Assembly: GCA_027924645.1 (NCBI GenBank)
Contig: BSBN01000140.1
Coordinates: forward strand, 13,646,501 to 13,710,500
Source: Cunninghamia lanceolata
Lineage: Eukaryota > Streptophyta > Pinopsida > Cupressales > Cupressaceae
Direction: 5' to 3'
Length of the DNA: 64,000 bases
A program made the position numbers and the translations under genes. Below the pieces are notes generated by a model. It had not been told where the DNA came from. It did no database searches and worked only from the letters and a program-made list of their open reading frames with translations. Shown one piece after another: positions 22,468 through 33,089 of the stretch (position 1 is its first letter; each line of letters begins with the position of its first letter).

Positions 22468-23405
22468 TGATGTAGGAGCATTCGAAAGCATTCAAATAAA
22501 TTGGATAGTTAACATTAAGTTGTAGAATGCCAGGAAGAGTGACCTTGGAGAATACTACATTTTACTACATTATCACATCAGATTCTGCAGAGCTAGATTT
22601 AGTTTATATAACATGTCATAAACAACATATCCAAAATTTAGATCATTTGGGTTCATTTCCAGAGAGATATTGCTACGAAAAGATTACCTGTTTTTGCCTG
22701 TTTTCATAGAGCAGAGCTGACAGTGTTCAATGGAGTCTAATTGGATTATTGAGTGCTTTCATGACTTGCTGAGCTAAAAGGAACATCATTAAAGGAAGTT
22801 GAGGACCTTGCTAAGCTTAATGGAGATCTACACAAAGTTTTATGCACCAACAGAGCAATACTTTGTGTTTTGGTCTGACCTATCTATGTCTACACATTAC
22901 CTACTACCTATTACAATTAGGCTGACTTGATAAAGTTATGAAGGCTTGTGGAGGATATAAATGAGAGATGAAGGATTGCTTCAAGTGAAGGAACTAAGAA
23001 TGATCAAGTATTCAAAGATATGAAGCAAGAAGATGAGAGTTTTGATTTGAAGAAGAAATAGAATTGAAGTAGAGAGCAAAGCAGAGAGCAGAAGAATTTG
23101 TAGATCAGAGAATTGAGAAGTAGCAGAAAGGAATCATGGAAGAATGTTATTGTATAAATATTTTGTAACCATGGGTTGTGGCCTAGCATCTGTAAAGCCC
23201 TAGAGGTATGTGTATTAAGATTTGAGATTCTAATATAATGAGGAATGAGCTTTGAAGTGTGGGTTTTCCCCTTGAGGGTTTTCCTAGGATATATCTTGTG
23301 TCATGAGTTTCTGAATATCTCTTTCATTTTTTGTGAGCTATATGTTTCTATTGCATCTTTGTTATGATCATGGTATTAGTTGTTTAAGGATGCAAGGATG
23401 GATAG
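22468..23405 (+). repeat. Element B 5' LTR (right end missing)
   Basis: It aligns along its length with 58,400-59,330. The last 40-50 bases of the 3' copy, including CATCA, and any primer site are not found here, so a small deletion near 23,405 is inferred. Confidence 0.75.
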
Positions 23406-23522
23406 AGGATGTTGAGAGAAGTCTAAAACCCTAGAAGTAACAAGTGTCACTACTGAAGAAGATCAAGGAAAGAAAGATTCAGGTAAGCTTTTCGAATTAT
23501 GTTGTCTATCTAATTTGTTTCA

Positions 23523-23775
23523 ATGGGGAAGATTAGAAAAAGCATGCAGAAAGAAAATGAAAAGCTAATATGTGAAAAGGATATTCTGGAAAAACAATTG
23601 TGTGATGTCAAATAGTGTAATTCAGAATTGATGGAAAGGAAAAAAGGACTAGGAGAAGACAAATATGATGCTCTTGAAGAAGAATTGGAAAATGTAAAGA
23701 GAAGGAATGAAAAATTGGAAAAGGAGTTGAAGTTGTTTGAGTATGTTGAAAGGAGATTTGAAGAATTAGAAGAAT
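23523..23775 (+). pseudogene. Element B gag-like gene, N-terminal coiled-coil part
   Basis: From an ATG at 23,523, a Lys/Glu/Leu-rich heptad pattern (ENEKL, DILEKQL, LEEELENV, EKLEKELK) predicts a long coiled coil. One TAG at 23,613-23,615 interrupts the frame. The gene is then split by element A and resumes at about 30,298. Coiled coils are used for multimerisation in capsid-type proteins of non-autonomous elements. No standard gypsy gag domain is recognised, so the gag role is inferred from position and from the zinc knuckles in the second half. Confidence 0.55.
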
Positions 23776-24641
23776 GATGTAGGAGCATCCCTAGTTGAAG
23801 AGCAATCTTGCATCAACCAAAAACATTTGCATTTCAGTTTGTTTGCAGTTTAGTTTGTTTCCTTTTACTTTCTAGTTCAGTTCAAGCAGTTCAATCAAAA
23901 GCAGTTTCTATATTTTGGTATGCATTCTATCATAGTTACACTTCACATCTTACAGAACTGGACTTAGCATCTAGATTCATTCATCTACATCATATCCAAA
24001 ATTCAGAGCATTCATATCAAGTACTAGAAAGTTGTCACTATCAGAAGAGCATTTTTTTCTTAGAACAGAGCATCATGACAACCTTAGACAATCAACTAAA
24101 GGAGAAGACTTGTAGAGCATTCCTAAACTTTTGGATCCTAAAAACACATCATTCAATGTTGTTTGGTTCATGGCTAACCTTCCTTGAGAACCACACATCA
24201 TTCCATTCATTTGCAGAGGATTTCTTCATGTGTAGGTCCAACCTATCCATGTACACACGTTATAGTTCTTCATTGGAGTTTGTGGTCTTCCTTGGCTGAC
24301 GTAAGGAATTGTTTTTACTAGAGATGATATATATTGATGTAATAGATCCCTAGGAAAGAGTTATCAAGTTATGATAAAAGCATAAGTTCATAGTTTAGTT
24401 TTTTTTTTGCGAAGGAGCTTCAAAGCTATATCTTGTGCATATTCTAATATTTTGAAATCAAGCTTTTGGGCCCTAATTGTAAGCACACATGTTGCCAGCT
24501 AGATTGTATTTGAATTCAATGATATATTGAATGACTAAATCTACATTTGTTTTCATATCTTTTAGTTGTTTCTATTATTTTTATTCTTGCTACACAGTCT
24601 GGACATTTCATTCTGTGAGCCCTCCTACTATGACTCCACCA
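23776..24641 (+). repeat. Element A 5' LTR (866 bp)
   Basis: It begins TGATGTAGGAGCAT and ends CCACCA, followed by a primer site. A 163-codon frame inside it (23,808-24,299) is not kept in the 3' copy and is not a gene. Confidence 0.82.
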
Positions 24642-24643
24642 AG

Positions 24644-24656
24644 TTGTATCAGAGTG
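24644..24656 (+). promoter_or_regulatory. Element A primer binding site (tRNA-iMet type)
   Basis: TTGTATCAGAGTG starts two bases after the LTR and differs from the iMet complement at a few bases. Element C has the cleaner form (62,809-62,820, minus strand). Confidence 0.6.
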
Positions 24657-24896
24657 AAAGTTTGATTCTTTGGGAGTGAATTGAGTGATGTTGGTTAGGG
24701 AATTCTGTAAGATCTTGCTGTGGATAGATCACCGAATTAAGGTAGGTTACTTGTGTCACAACTGATCATGGATTGTGAGGTAGTTGTCACCTTGTAGCCC
24801 GATCATCAAACTTGATGCAGTTTACACTTGATCCTATGAAGAATGCCACTGAGGAGAATCCTTGCTATTGGAACATTGGATGGTAGAATGGATGAT
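24657..24896 (+). other. Element A 5' leader
   Basis: About 240 bases without coding sequence. It contains three degenerate units of the type gaggtagttg...cgatcatcaaac (24,730-24,835). Similar units form the 3' repeat cluster of element B (31,770-32,045). Confidence 0.5.
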
Positions 24897-26150
24897 ATGA
24901 TGGAAATGATGAAAACAATGAGAATTCAATTGGATGCTATCAAAGAAGATAGGAGAAGATGATTGACACCTAGACCTAATGTTGAAAGTGATGATGAAGA
25001 AGAATTTCATTCTATGGAACAAATTGGTGAAACCCTAGGAGGTGATGAAGAAGAAGAATCAGATCAAGTAAAGATGTTACGATCTATTTTAAAGACTGGA
25101 AAGAGACCTAGAGTTAATGTACTGAACTGCACTTGCAATTTGAACCCTAAATAATTGATTGACTAGATAAATTACATGGAAGAATACTTTGAATATGAAG
25201 AAATTGAAGATCTAGAGAAGGTAAAATTTGCAAAGACAAAGTTAAAGGACATGCTGCTATATGGTAGAAAGAAGTGCAGTTGGATAGGAAAAGAAGAGGA
25301 AAAGAAAAGATTACAAAATGGGATAGGATGGTGGCAAAACTGAAGAATCAATTCATATTTGTGGACTATGAGCTAGAGCTATTGAAAAGATTGCAGAACC
25401 TGAGACAAAATGAGAGATCTGTGAAGGAGTATACTGAAGAATTTCATAAGATGATCATAAGGACAAGACATAGTGAAGAAAGCAAGGAGAAACTGGCTAG
25501 ATACATCAATGGACTTAGATTGAACATTCAAGAGGAACTAAGTTTGGTGAGGATGACAACACTGGAAGAAGCATACTAGTTTGCCTTGAAAGTTGAAGAG
25601 AAGCTGAATAAGAGACATGATTAGAGATAGAGAGATGGAGGAGGTAAATTTTAGAAAGGTAGAATATTTTTCAGAGGTGAGAGAACATTTGCGGAGCATA
25701 ACAAGTTTGACAACACATTTAGGAAGGATGATAGAGATAATAATGCTTACCAGAAGGATGAGAAAAAGTTTTACCAGAGAGGAAACTCTAGTACATACTG
25801 GAATGAAGGATACAGAAGAGAAGGAAGAGGATTTGATAGGAGAACATTTAGAGGCACTTGTTTTATGTGTGGAGGTGAAGGACATAGAACATTTGAATGT
25901 AATCAAGAGAGTAGAAGCAAAAGAATATAGAATAGTGGAAGATAAGCCTATGTGGAAGAAGAAATGGTTGGATCACCTAGTTCAGTTGGTAAGCTAGAGA
26001 TGGGAGAATCACTTGTGATGAGGAGAGCACTATTTCAAGAAGAGACAAATGAAGAACCACCGCAGAGGAAGAGTTTTTCAGAACCAGATGCAAATCCAGA
26101 GGTAAATGTTGTAAAGTTGTTATTGATATTGGTAATTGAGATAATCTAGT
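24897..26150 (+). pseudogene. Element A gag
   Basis: From paired ATGs at 24,897 the frame gives an acidic N-terminal part, then the gypsy gag core over 25,190-25,580. That core has a MEEYFEYEE start, a segment equivalent to WW...W in related gags (broken), and a YTEEFHKM block at about 25,430. A CCHC zinc knuckle is at about 25,855-25,900 (C, C, H, C spacing 2-4-4, in another frame). The protein would form the particle and bind RNA. At least three frame changes and several stops (25,153; 25,577; 25,620) make it a pseudogene. The same gag is found, more decayed, in element C (61,500-62,700). Confidence 0.75.
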
Positions 26151-26160
26151 TTCAAAGGAG

Positions 26161-27411
26161 ATGGTGACTAATCTAAAGTTTGAAAGGTTGAAACACCCTA
26201 AGCCTTATCATAGAGCATGGATTCAGGATAATCATAAGGTACTGGTGAGTGAACAATATTTGGTGAAATTTCATATTAGATCTTATCATGATGAAGTCTT
26301 GTGTGATATTATGCTTATGGATGTATGTCATATCTTTTTGGGTAGACCTTGGCACTATGATAGAAAAGCTATATGTGATGGGAGAAAGAATACTTCCACT
26401 ATAGCATCAAATGGGAAGAGAATTACTTTGATTCCTTTGGAAAATGATCCTAAGAATGAAGTATGTGGAAATGCTAGAATCTATTTAGTAGATGGAAGGA
26501 AATTTCTAGATGGTTTGAGACATGAGAATATGTGTTATGCTTTGATCCCTAAGAAACTTGAAACATTGGAGAGGAAGATAGAATCACAACCAGAGGAGAT
26601 AAAAGAGTTGCTGATAGAATATGAAGACATCATATCAAACAATGTACCTGAGGGATTGCCACCTATAAGAAGTATCACTCATCACATGGATCTTATATCG
26701 GGAGCTAGTTTACCTAACAAGGCAGCACATAGAATGACACTGACAGAGAATGAAAACATGAATAGGCAAATACAAGAATTGTTGAGGAAAGGTTTGATTA
26801 GAGAAAGTTTGAGTCCATGTGCAGTACCTATAGTGTTAGCACCTAAGAAAGATGGAGAATGGAGAAAGTGTACAAACTCTATAGAAATAAACAAGATCAC
26901 ACTTAAGTATAGATTTCCTTTACCTAGGATGGATGATATCATGGATTGTTTGAGTGGAGCAAGATATTTCATAAAGATAGACTTGAAGAGTGGATACCAT
27001 CAGATCAGAATCAAAGAAGGAGATGAATGGAAGATTGCTTTTAAGACAAATGAAGGATTGTATGAGTGGTTAGTGATGCCTTTTGGATTGACAAATGCAC
27101 CGAGTACTTTCATGAGGTTGATGAATGAATTTTTGAAGAAATTCTTAGGTAAGTTTGTGATTGTATACTTGGATGATATTCTAATTTTTAGTAAGACAAA
27201 AGAGGAACATTTGTGGCATATTAGACAAGTTTTACAGAGATTGAGAGAAGAGAAATTACTGATCAACATCAAGAAATGTAGTTTCATGAAGACAGAATTG
27301 GGATATTTGGGATTTGTGATTTCTATGGAAGGATTGAAGATGGACCCTGAGAAATTGTTGAATGACTTACACTGGAGAGCATTGAAGAAGTTAGATCATT
27401 TCATGGATTAG
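26161..27411 (+). pseudogene. Element A protease end and reverse transcriptase
   Basis: An unbroken 416-codon frame. Just upstream (26,115-26,150) the protease active site reads DIGN followed by a stop where gypsy elements have DSGS, so protease is dead. The open part holds the C-terminal protease half (FLGRPWHYD at about 26,335), the linker and then RT: a LRKGLIRESLSP start, PRMDDIMDCL, FIKIDLKSGYHQI (26,970) and YLDDILIF with the catalytic Asp pair at 27,172-27,177. The frame runs off into a frameshift at about 27,350, just before the RT thumb/RNase H connection. RT copies the element RNA into DNA. Confidence 0.85.
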
Positions 27412-28061
27412 CTAGTTTCTACCAGAAGTTCATCAAAAATTTTAGTTCAGTTTGTAACCCTATGACAGAGAAAATGAGAGGTGACAGTAAAGACTTTAAG
27501 AAGACATTAGGAGCAGATAAGAGTTTTGAATTGTTGAAGAAGAAAGTAACAGAGCAACCTATTTTAGCATTACCAGATTTTAATAAGGTATTTCAAGTAG
27601 ATTGTGATGCAAGTGGAAACACAATTGGAGCAGTGTTGAGTCAAGAAGGTAAACCTATAGCATATTTTAGTGAAAAGTTGAATGATGCAAGGAGAAGATA
27701 TTCATTTTATGATCAAGAGTTCTATGCCATAATTCAAGCCTTGAAGAAGTGGAGACATTATTTATTGCCTAAGGAATTTGTGTTGTATACAAATCATCGA
27801 GCTTTGCAATATTTGAATAGTCAAGGAAAACTGAATTAGAGACATATGAGATGGGTAGAGTTCATGCAGAGTTATACATTTGTATTGAATCATAGGAGTA
27901 GAAAATCAAACAAACTGGGTGATGTATTGAGTAGAAGAAGGAACTTGCTGACAGAGATGAGAGTTGAAGTGTTGGGATTTGATGAATTGAAGAACTTGTA
28001 TGAGGGAGACACTAATTTTGTACAACCTTGGAGAGCATGCAAGGAACGTTGTGACAGATAG
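27412..28061 (+). pseudogene. Element A RNase H region
   Basis: From 27,412 the coding sense moves to another frame: FYQKFIKNFSS, then KPIAYFSEKLN and [15 protein letters not shown]. Catalytic-type residues are present at VDCDASG (27,598) and YDQEFYAII (27,708). A TAG at 27,837-27,839 stands where Gln is usual. The tail (27,846-28,061) continues in frame until a frameshift at about 28,040. RNase H removes the RNA strand of the hybrid during replication. Confidence 0.8.
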
Positions 28062-29421
28062 GAGTAATTGGTTGGATTACTTCATTCAAGGAGATATGTT
28101 CTTCAGAGGAAATCAGTTGTGTATACCTAGAAGTTCAATGAGGGATAATTTGATCAAGGAGAAGCATAGTGGTGGATTAGCAGGACATTTTGGCATTGAT
28201 AAAACAATGTCCTTGGTGAGTGAAAACTACTTTTGGCCTCAGATCCATAAGGACATTAGGAAATTTGTGTAGAGTTGTAGAATTTGTCAAGTTGCAAAAG
28301 GGAGTAGTCAGAATACCGGATTGTATAAACCTTTGACAGTATTAGAGAGACCTTGGGAAGACATAAGCATGGATTTTGTAATGGGATTGCCTAAAAGACA
28401 GAGAGGACATGATTTAATATTTGAAGTGGTAGACAAATTTTCAAAAATGAAATATTTCATACCTTGTAAGAAGACAACTAATGCAGTGCATGTAGCTGAC
28501 CTATTATCCAAGGAGATTATGAGAATACATGGATTACCTAAGAGTATAATTTCAGATAGAGACACAAAGTTTGTTGAATACTTTTGGAAGACACTTTGGA
28601 AGAAATTGTAGAAAAATTTGAAGTTTAGTTCAATTTTTCATCCACAGATTAATGGACAGATAGAGGTAGTGAATAGGAGTTTTGGAAACTTGTTGAGATG
28701 TTTGGTTGGAGAGAAGATAGGAAATTGGGATTTGATTCTTTTGCGAGATGAATTTGCATACAATAATTTAGTGAATAGGAGTACCGAAAAAACACATTTT
28801 GAGATTATTATTAGAGTAAACCCTAGAGGAGTTACAGAATTGAGAGACATTGGTATGATAGAAAAGATCAGTGCAGAAATAGAAGAATTTGTAGGACACA
28901 TGGAGACAATGCATAATCAGGTTAAGAATCATTTGGAAGATATGAACAACAAGTACAAAGAGCGAGAATATGAGAAGAGAAGACATAAAGAATTTGAAGT
29001 TGGTGATGAAATGAAGGTATACTTGAGAAAAGAGAGATTTCTAGTTGGGACATATAACAAGTTGAAGATGAAGAAGTTTGGACCTTGTAGGATAATCAAA
29101 AATTTTGATTCAGGAAATACATATGAAGTAGAGCTACTGAAGACATTGGGCATATCACCTATTTTCAACATTGCAGACCTATATCAATATCATGAAGTAG
29201 AGTTCAGTGACATCCTTGAAGAAGACTTGAAGAAGCAGTTCACACAACAAGCACCGAAGTAGATTGAAGACATTTTAGACAACATAATTGGACACACCAC
29301 TAGAGGAAGACAATACAAAGAATATCTTGTGAAGTGGAAAGGTAGATAGAAAGAAGATTCATCATGGATTTCTCAGGCTGAGGTGGACTATCTTAGTTTT
29401 CCTCTAGCCCCAACAAAGTGA
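28000..29421 (+). pseudogene. Element A integrase with C-terminal chromodomain
   Basis: One frame with four in-frame stops (28,270; 28,609; 29,260; 29,347). Order: H/C zinc finger (HSGGLAGHFG at about 28,167 to CRICQ), core with Asp at 28,372 (SMDFVMG), Asp at 28,555 (SDRDTKF) and Glu at 28,663 (GQIEVVN); the last two have the expected 35-residue spacing. A C-terminal domain with FEVGDEMKV (29,000) and a chromodomain (29,263-29,400, EYLVKWKGR) follow. The end SFPLAPTK-stop lies at 29,421. At the first stop the usual residue is Gln, so a C-to-T change fits. The catalytic triad is intact but the protein cannot be made whole. Confidence 0.87.
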
Positions 29422-29451
29422 GGGACTCACCTTTGAATAACCCCAGATGAA

Positions 29452-30292
29452 TCATGCAGGAGTATTCCTGGTTCAAGAGCAATCTTGCATCAACCAAAAA
29501 AATTTGTATTTCAGTTTGTTTGCAGTTTAGTTTGTTTCCTTTTATTTTCTAGTTCAGTTTAGGTAGTTCTATCAGAAGCAGTTTATGTATTTTGGTCTGC
29601 ATTTTACCATAGTTTCACTTCACATCTTATAGAGCTAGACTTAGCATCTAGATTCATTCATCTACATCATATCTAGAATTTAGAGCATTTGGATCAAGTA
29701 GTGGAAAGTTATCACTATCAAAAGAGCAACTATTTTCTCATAACAGAGCATCCTGACAGCCTCAGACAATTAGCTAAAGGAGAAGACTTGTAGAACATTC
29801 CTTGACTTTTGGAGCCTAACAACATATCATTCAATGTTGTTTGGTTCATGGCTGACCTTCATCGAGATGATTTATTCATGTTTAGGTGTAACCTATCCAT
29901 GTACACATGTTACAGCTCTTCATTGGAGTTTGTGATCTTCCTTGGCTGACGTGTAGGAATCTTTTATACCAGAGATGATATATATTGATGTAATAGATCC
30001 CTAGGAAAGAGTTATCAGGTTATTATCAAAGCATAAGTTCATATTTTAGATTTTTTGTTGTGAAGGAGCTTCAAAGCTATATCTTGCACATATTCTGATA
30101 TTCTAAAATTAGGCCTTTGGGCCCTAATTGTAAGCTTGCATGTTTCTGGCTAGATTGTATTTGAATTCAACAATATACTAAATGATCAAACCTACATTTG
30201 TTTTAATATATTTGAGTTGTTTTCATTGTGTTTACTCTTACTACATAGTCTAGATAGTTCATTCTGTGAGCCCTCCTACTGTGACTGCACCA
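29452..30292 (+). repeat. Element A 3' LTR (841 bp)
   Basis: It begins TCATGCAGGAGTAT, a mutated form of the 5' LTR start, and ends GCACCA. It aligns with 23,776-24,641 along its length. Confidence 0.82.
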
Positions 30293-30297
30293 AATAA

Positions 30298-31236
30298 GGA
30301 TTCAAGTTGCTTGGAAAGGTGGAAAAGAGGTACAAAGATCTAGAGGAACGTTTAGAGGACTGGAGAAAGGGAAACAACTTGCAGAAGAGTGAAATATTAT
30401 TATTAAAAGAACAGGTTAACCCATTAGAGCAGTCACTTGTAGTATACAATAAGGAGAATGAAAACCTAACATCTAAGTCTAAACTTTGTAATGTTTCATG
30501 TGATGTTGCAGAAGTTTCTTTAGAAACTAAGGTTGAAGATGATAGTATAACTAAACTTGCAGTTGTTGGCAATGGTGTTTGTTTCAAAATCATGTAAAGA
30601 ATGGGACATGAAGGGATAAGATTGGGAAAGTGTTAGTAATGAGTTATAGAACCTATTGAACCAGTAATAAGATAAAGAAGTGAAGGCCTTCGATATGACA
30701 GAGGTAAGGATGTTGGTTCAAACAAATCAAATTAGGGGAGAAGAGGTATGTATTGTTCACATTGCAATAGAATTGGACATGAAAAGGAATTGTGTTGGCA
30801 TCTATACCCTTGTAAGTACTATGGATTAAGGAATCATTTTGAAAAGATGTGTTGGAATAAAATGAGAAGAAGAAAGCTTATGACAAATTATATGCAGATG
30901 GATTATGGATGTATTGAAGGGGTAAAATGGAAACATGTTACTTATACATTTAGTATGTTGTATAGATGGAATTATTCATGTTTTGGAGAGAAAAGAGGAT
31001 ATGAATCAGGATATAGAGAAAGAAGACCTTATGCAGAGAAGAACAAGAACAATAATTCAAATTACAGAGGGAGAAATGATAGAAGTCATAATACGTATCA
31101 CAGTAAAGGTTACCAGAGGATTGAAAGAGGATTGCTAGAAGAGGAACCTACTTTTAGGTGTGGAAGAGAAAATAATCAAGTAGTGAATGTCATTAAGAAC
31201 CTGTTACCAGAGGGGCTAATGATGAGGAAACAATAA
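30298..31236 (+). pseudogene. Element B gag-like gene, C-terminal part with zinc knuckles
   Basis: After element A, the coiled-coil pattern resumes (YKDLEERLEDW, LLLKEQVNPLEQ; 30,307-30,597). Frame breaks follow, then 30,748-31,236 gives a CCHC knuckle (CSHCNRIGHEKELC, about 30,754-30,795) and a second one in which the second Cys is Tyr (CKYYGLRNHFEKMC). Basic and Arg/Asn-rich stretches and a poor third knuckle (from 31,155) follow. Coiled coil plus knuckles, without pol, is the layout of gag-only elements. Element D's ORF1 has the same layout though the sequences are not obviously related. Confidence 0.6.
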
Positions 31237-31388
31237 ATGATATAGAGGTAGCTTATGCAGAAGAAGAAGAACCTATTGAATCACTAAATTTGACAAAGGA
31301 ACTAGAAGAAAATGATACAGAGGCAGTTTATGGAGAGGAGGAAGAAGAACTTATTGAATCATAAAATTTAATAGAGAAACTAGAAGAA
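31236..31388 (+). repeat. Two 75-bp direct repeats in element B
   Basis: 31,236-31,310 and 31,311-31,388 are related copies that would encode an acidic unit of about 25 residues rich in Glu (pattern YxEEEEPIES). The second copy has a stop and a short insertion. Confidence 0.7.
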
Positions 31389-31399
31389 GGTGAAGCATT

Positions 31400-32117
31400 G
31401 CTCTTAAGGCAATTTGTGTTATAGAACAAAAAAAATAGTGCAAGAGATAATTTTTGTGAACAGATGTAGATCATATCAGAAAAGAGAATTTATATTGCAA
31501 ACAGAGAAAGAAGACAAGATATTCTACTGGAAGAGAAAGCTTGTGTACCAGAATAAAGTAAATATGGATAAAGAAACAAAGAAGAGTATAAGGAAAGTGT
31601 ATGTATAGAGGAAGCTGTAAGATTTTGAGGAGTGCAGAGGAAATTGTGTCAGGAACTGGGAAATAGAATGTGTTGCAGAGAAAATTTAGAGATGTATTGA
31701 CTAGAAGTAACACAATTGTTCTGGAGGATGCATGTATTGATTGAATCTTAATTGATTGAAGTGGACATTGATCCTGAGGTAGCCTACAAGTGTTTGACAA
31801 TTGACCACTAAACTCTGAGGCAATTACAACATTGTAGCTAGACCGCTGAACCTATACCATTGCAAATTGGAGAACTTGAGGTAGCTTGCAGAGAAGACTT
31901 CCTCAAATCATCAATCATTGAGGTAGTGCAAGGCTTACAAGTAGAACAGTCAACTTAGAAGAACTTGACGCAGTTTTGTAGGGTGGACTTGAATAGACGC
32001 CAACCTTGAGGCAGTTGCAAGTACCTAAACATAGACTGCCAAATCTATACTAAGGGATCACTTTGAATTTGACACAATACTGACCAAAGTGAAGAGGTTC
32101 ACATTTGAAATAACCCT
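31400..32117 (+). other. Element B 3' non-coding region with degenerate tandem repeats
   Basis: No gene is seen. From 31,770 to 32,045 about six diverged units of 42-60 bp recur, each opening with a gagg(c/t)agttgcaagt-like word and carrying a gtagac(c)gccaa-like word. The end (32,085-32,117) matches the internal end of element A (29,425-29,450), both of the type cac-tttga-ataaccc, just before the 3' LTR. Confidence 0.6.
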
Positions 32118-32122
32118 AGGAG
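32118..32122. repeat. Target site duplication of element D, left copy (aggag)
   Basis: The right copy is aagag at 58,393-58,397, with one mismatch. Both lie a few bases before the 3' LTR of element B. Confidence 0.7.
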
Positions 32123-32249
32123 TGTTGGCAAGAGACACTATATGGATTCATGGTTGTTGTCATTGATGGCAACAAAGGTCATCCCACATATCCGCAAGTC
32201 ATGGTGTGTCTCTACCGGAAGTCAGAATGAAGATTGTTGTGGTCAGGTG
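32123..32249 (+). repeat. Element D 5' LTR, left piece
   Basis: It starts TGTTGGCAAG and matches 57,306-57,430. It is cut by element E after the word ggt(c/a)ggtg. Confidence 0.9.
32245..32249. repeat. Target site duplication of element E, left copy (aggtg)
   Basis: The right copy is cggtg at 51,006-51,010. The empty site can be read in D's own 3' LTR (ggtccggtgaac near 57,422), which shows that cggtg is the original and the left copy has one change. Confidence 0.85.
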
Positions 32250-32324
32250 TGTAGACACCTAAAAATGTCTTGACCACCAAACTGACTCCCGACATCCCTA
32301 AACATACCAATTTCCTTTCCGACC

Positions 32325-32352
32325 AATTAATTAAATTTGTATTTAATTAATT
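32325..32352. other. 12-bp perfect hairpin in U3 of the E LTR
   Basis: aattaattaaat and atttaattaatt are separated by four bases. The 3' LTR has the same arms at 49,972-49,999 with one changed loop base. Confidence 0.8.
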
Positions 32353-33081
32353 ACCCCTTTCATTTCCTAAATTTACACCATTTCATCCCCAAAAATGAAT
32401 TAATTTTTTTAATTCAATAGTCCAAAACTTAGCCAATTGATTTAATAAATATGCAAAATTTATTAATCAATTCCCCCATTTTCCCTAAATCCAATTAATT
32501 AGTTAAAACCATGTTAACTAATTAATCAAGCCTACTAATTAGCCTATCCCTACCCTAGACAATTAAATAGCTATTATTTAATTACCTACTCTAGCCTACC
32601 TCATCCTAGCCTTAGGATTAATTAATTAAATCACTAATTAATTAATCTTATCCCCCCTTTAATCCCTCTACTAATTTATTCCAGCCACATTAATTAGGTT
32701 AATCACCCTAATTAAGTGAGTCAAACCCTCATTAGCACTTCTCTCCACATCCCCCAAATTTAAAATTCAAATAAATCACACATCACATTTACTCCTCTTA
32801 CACATCCCTTACACATGTCATACCTCATTAATATCCACTCTTCCCCAAATAAATTTTTAATTCATTTTACCCTTCCCCATGTGAATTTTTAATTCACAAA
32901 TAATCCATCTCACCCAACCTCATTTATTCACCCCTTTCCCAAAAATGAATAAAAGATTTACTTTGATTCCTAGCCCTCCATCTTCCAAGATCAAATCTAG
33001 GCCCTCCACATCACTTTCATCCTCCACCATTGATCTCTCCAATCAATCTCCACCCTTGGATCAAAATCTCTCCAAAAAGTC

Positions 33082-33089
33082 TATAAATA
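33082..33089 (+). promoter_or_regulatory. TATA box of the element E 5' LTR
   Basis: TATAAATA; its copy in the 3' LTR is at 50,729-50,736. It is the likely transcription start region of the element. Confidence 0.75.

Larger units (their letters stand above)
23776..30292 (+). mobile_element. Element A: plus-strand chromovirus (Ty3/gypsy) inside B
   Basis: LTRs at 23,776-24,641 and 29,452-30,292 enclose gag, protease, RT, RNase H and integrase with a chromodomain, in gypsy order. The flanking bases aagaa (23,771-23,775) and aataa (30,293-30,297) are a target duplication with one change. All coding parts are broken by stops or frameshifts. By eye the LTRs are about 87% alike, so A is old. Its insertion splits the coiled-coil gene of B. 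Confidence 0.88.

Noticed and set aside
23808..24299. 163-codon plus-strand frame
   Set aside because: It lies within the 5' LTR of A and is broken in the 3' LTR.
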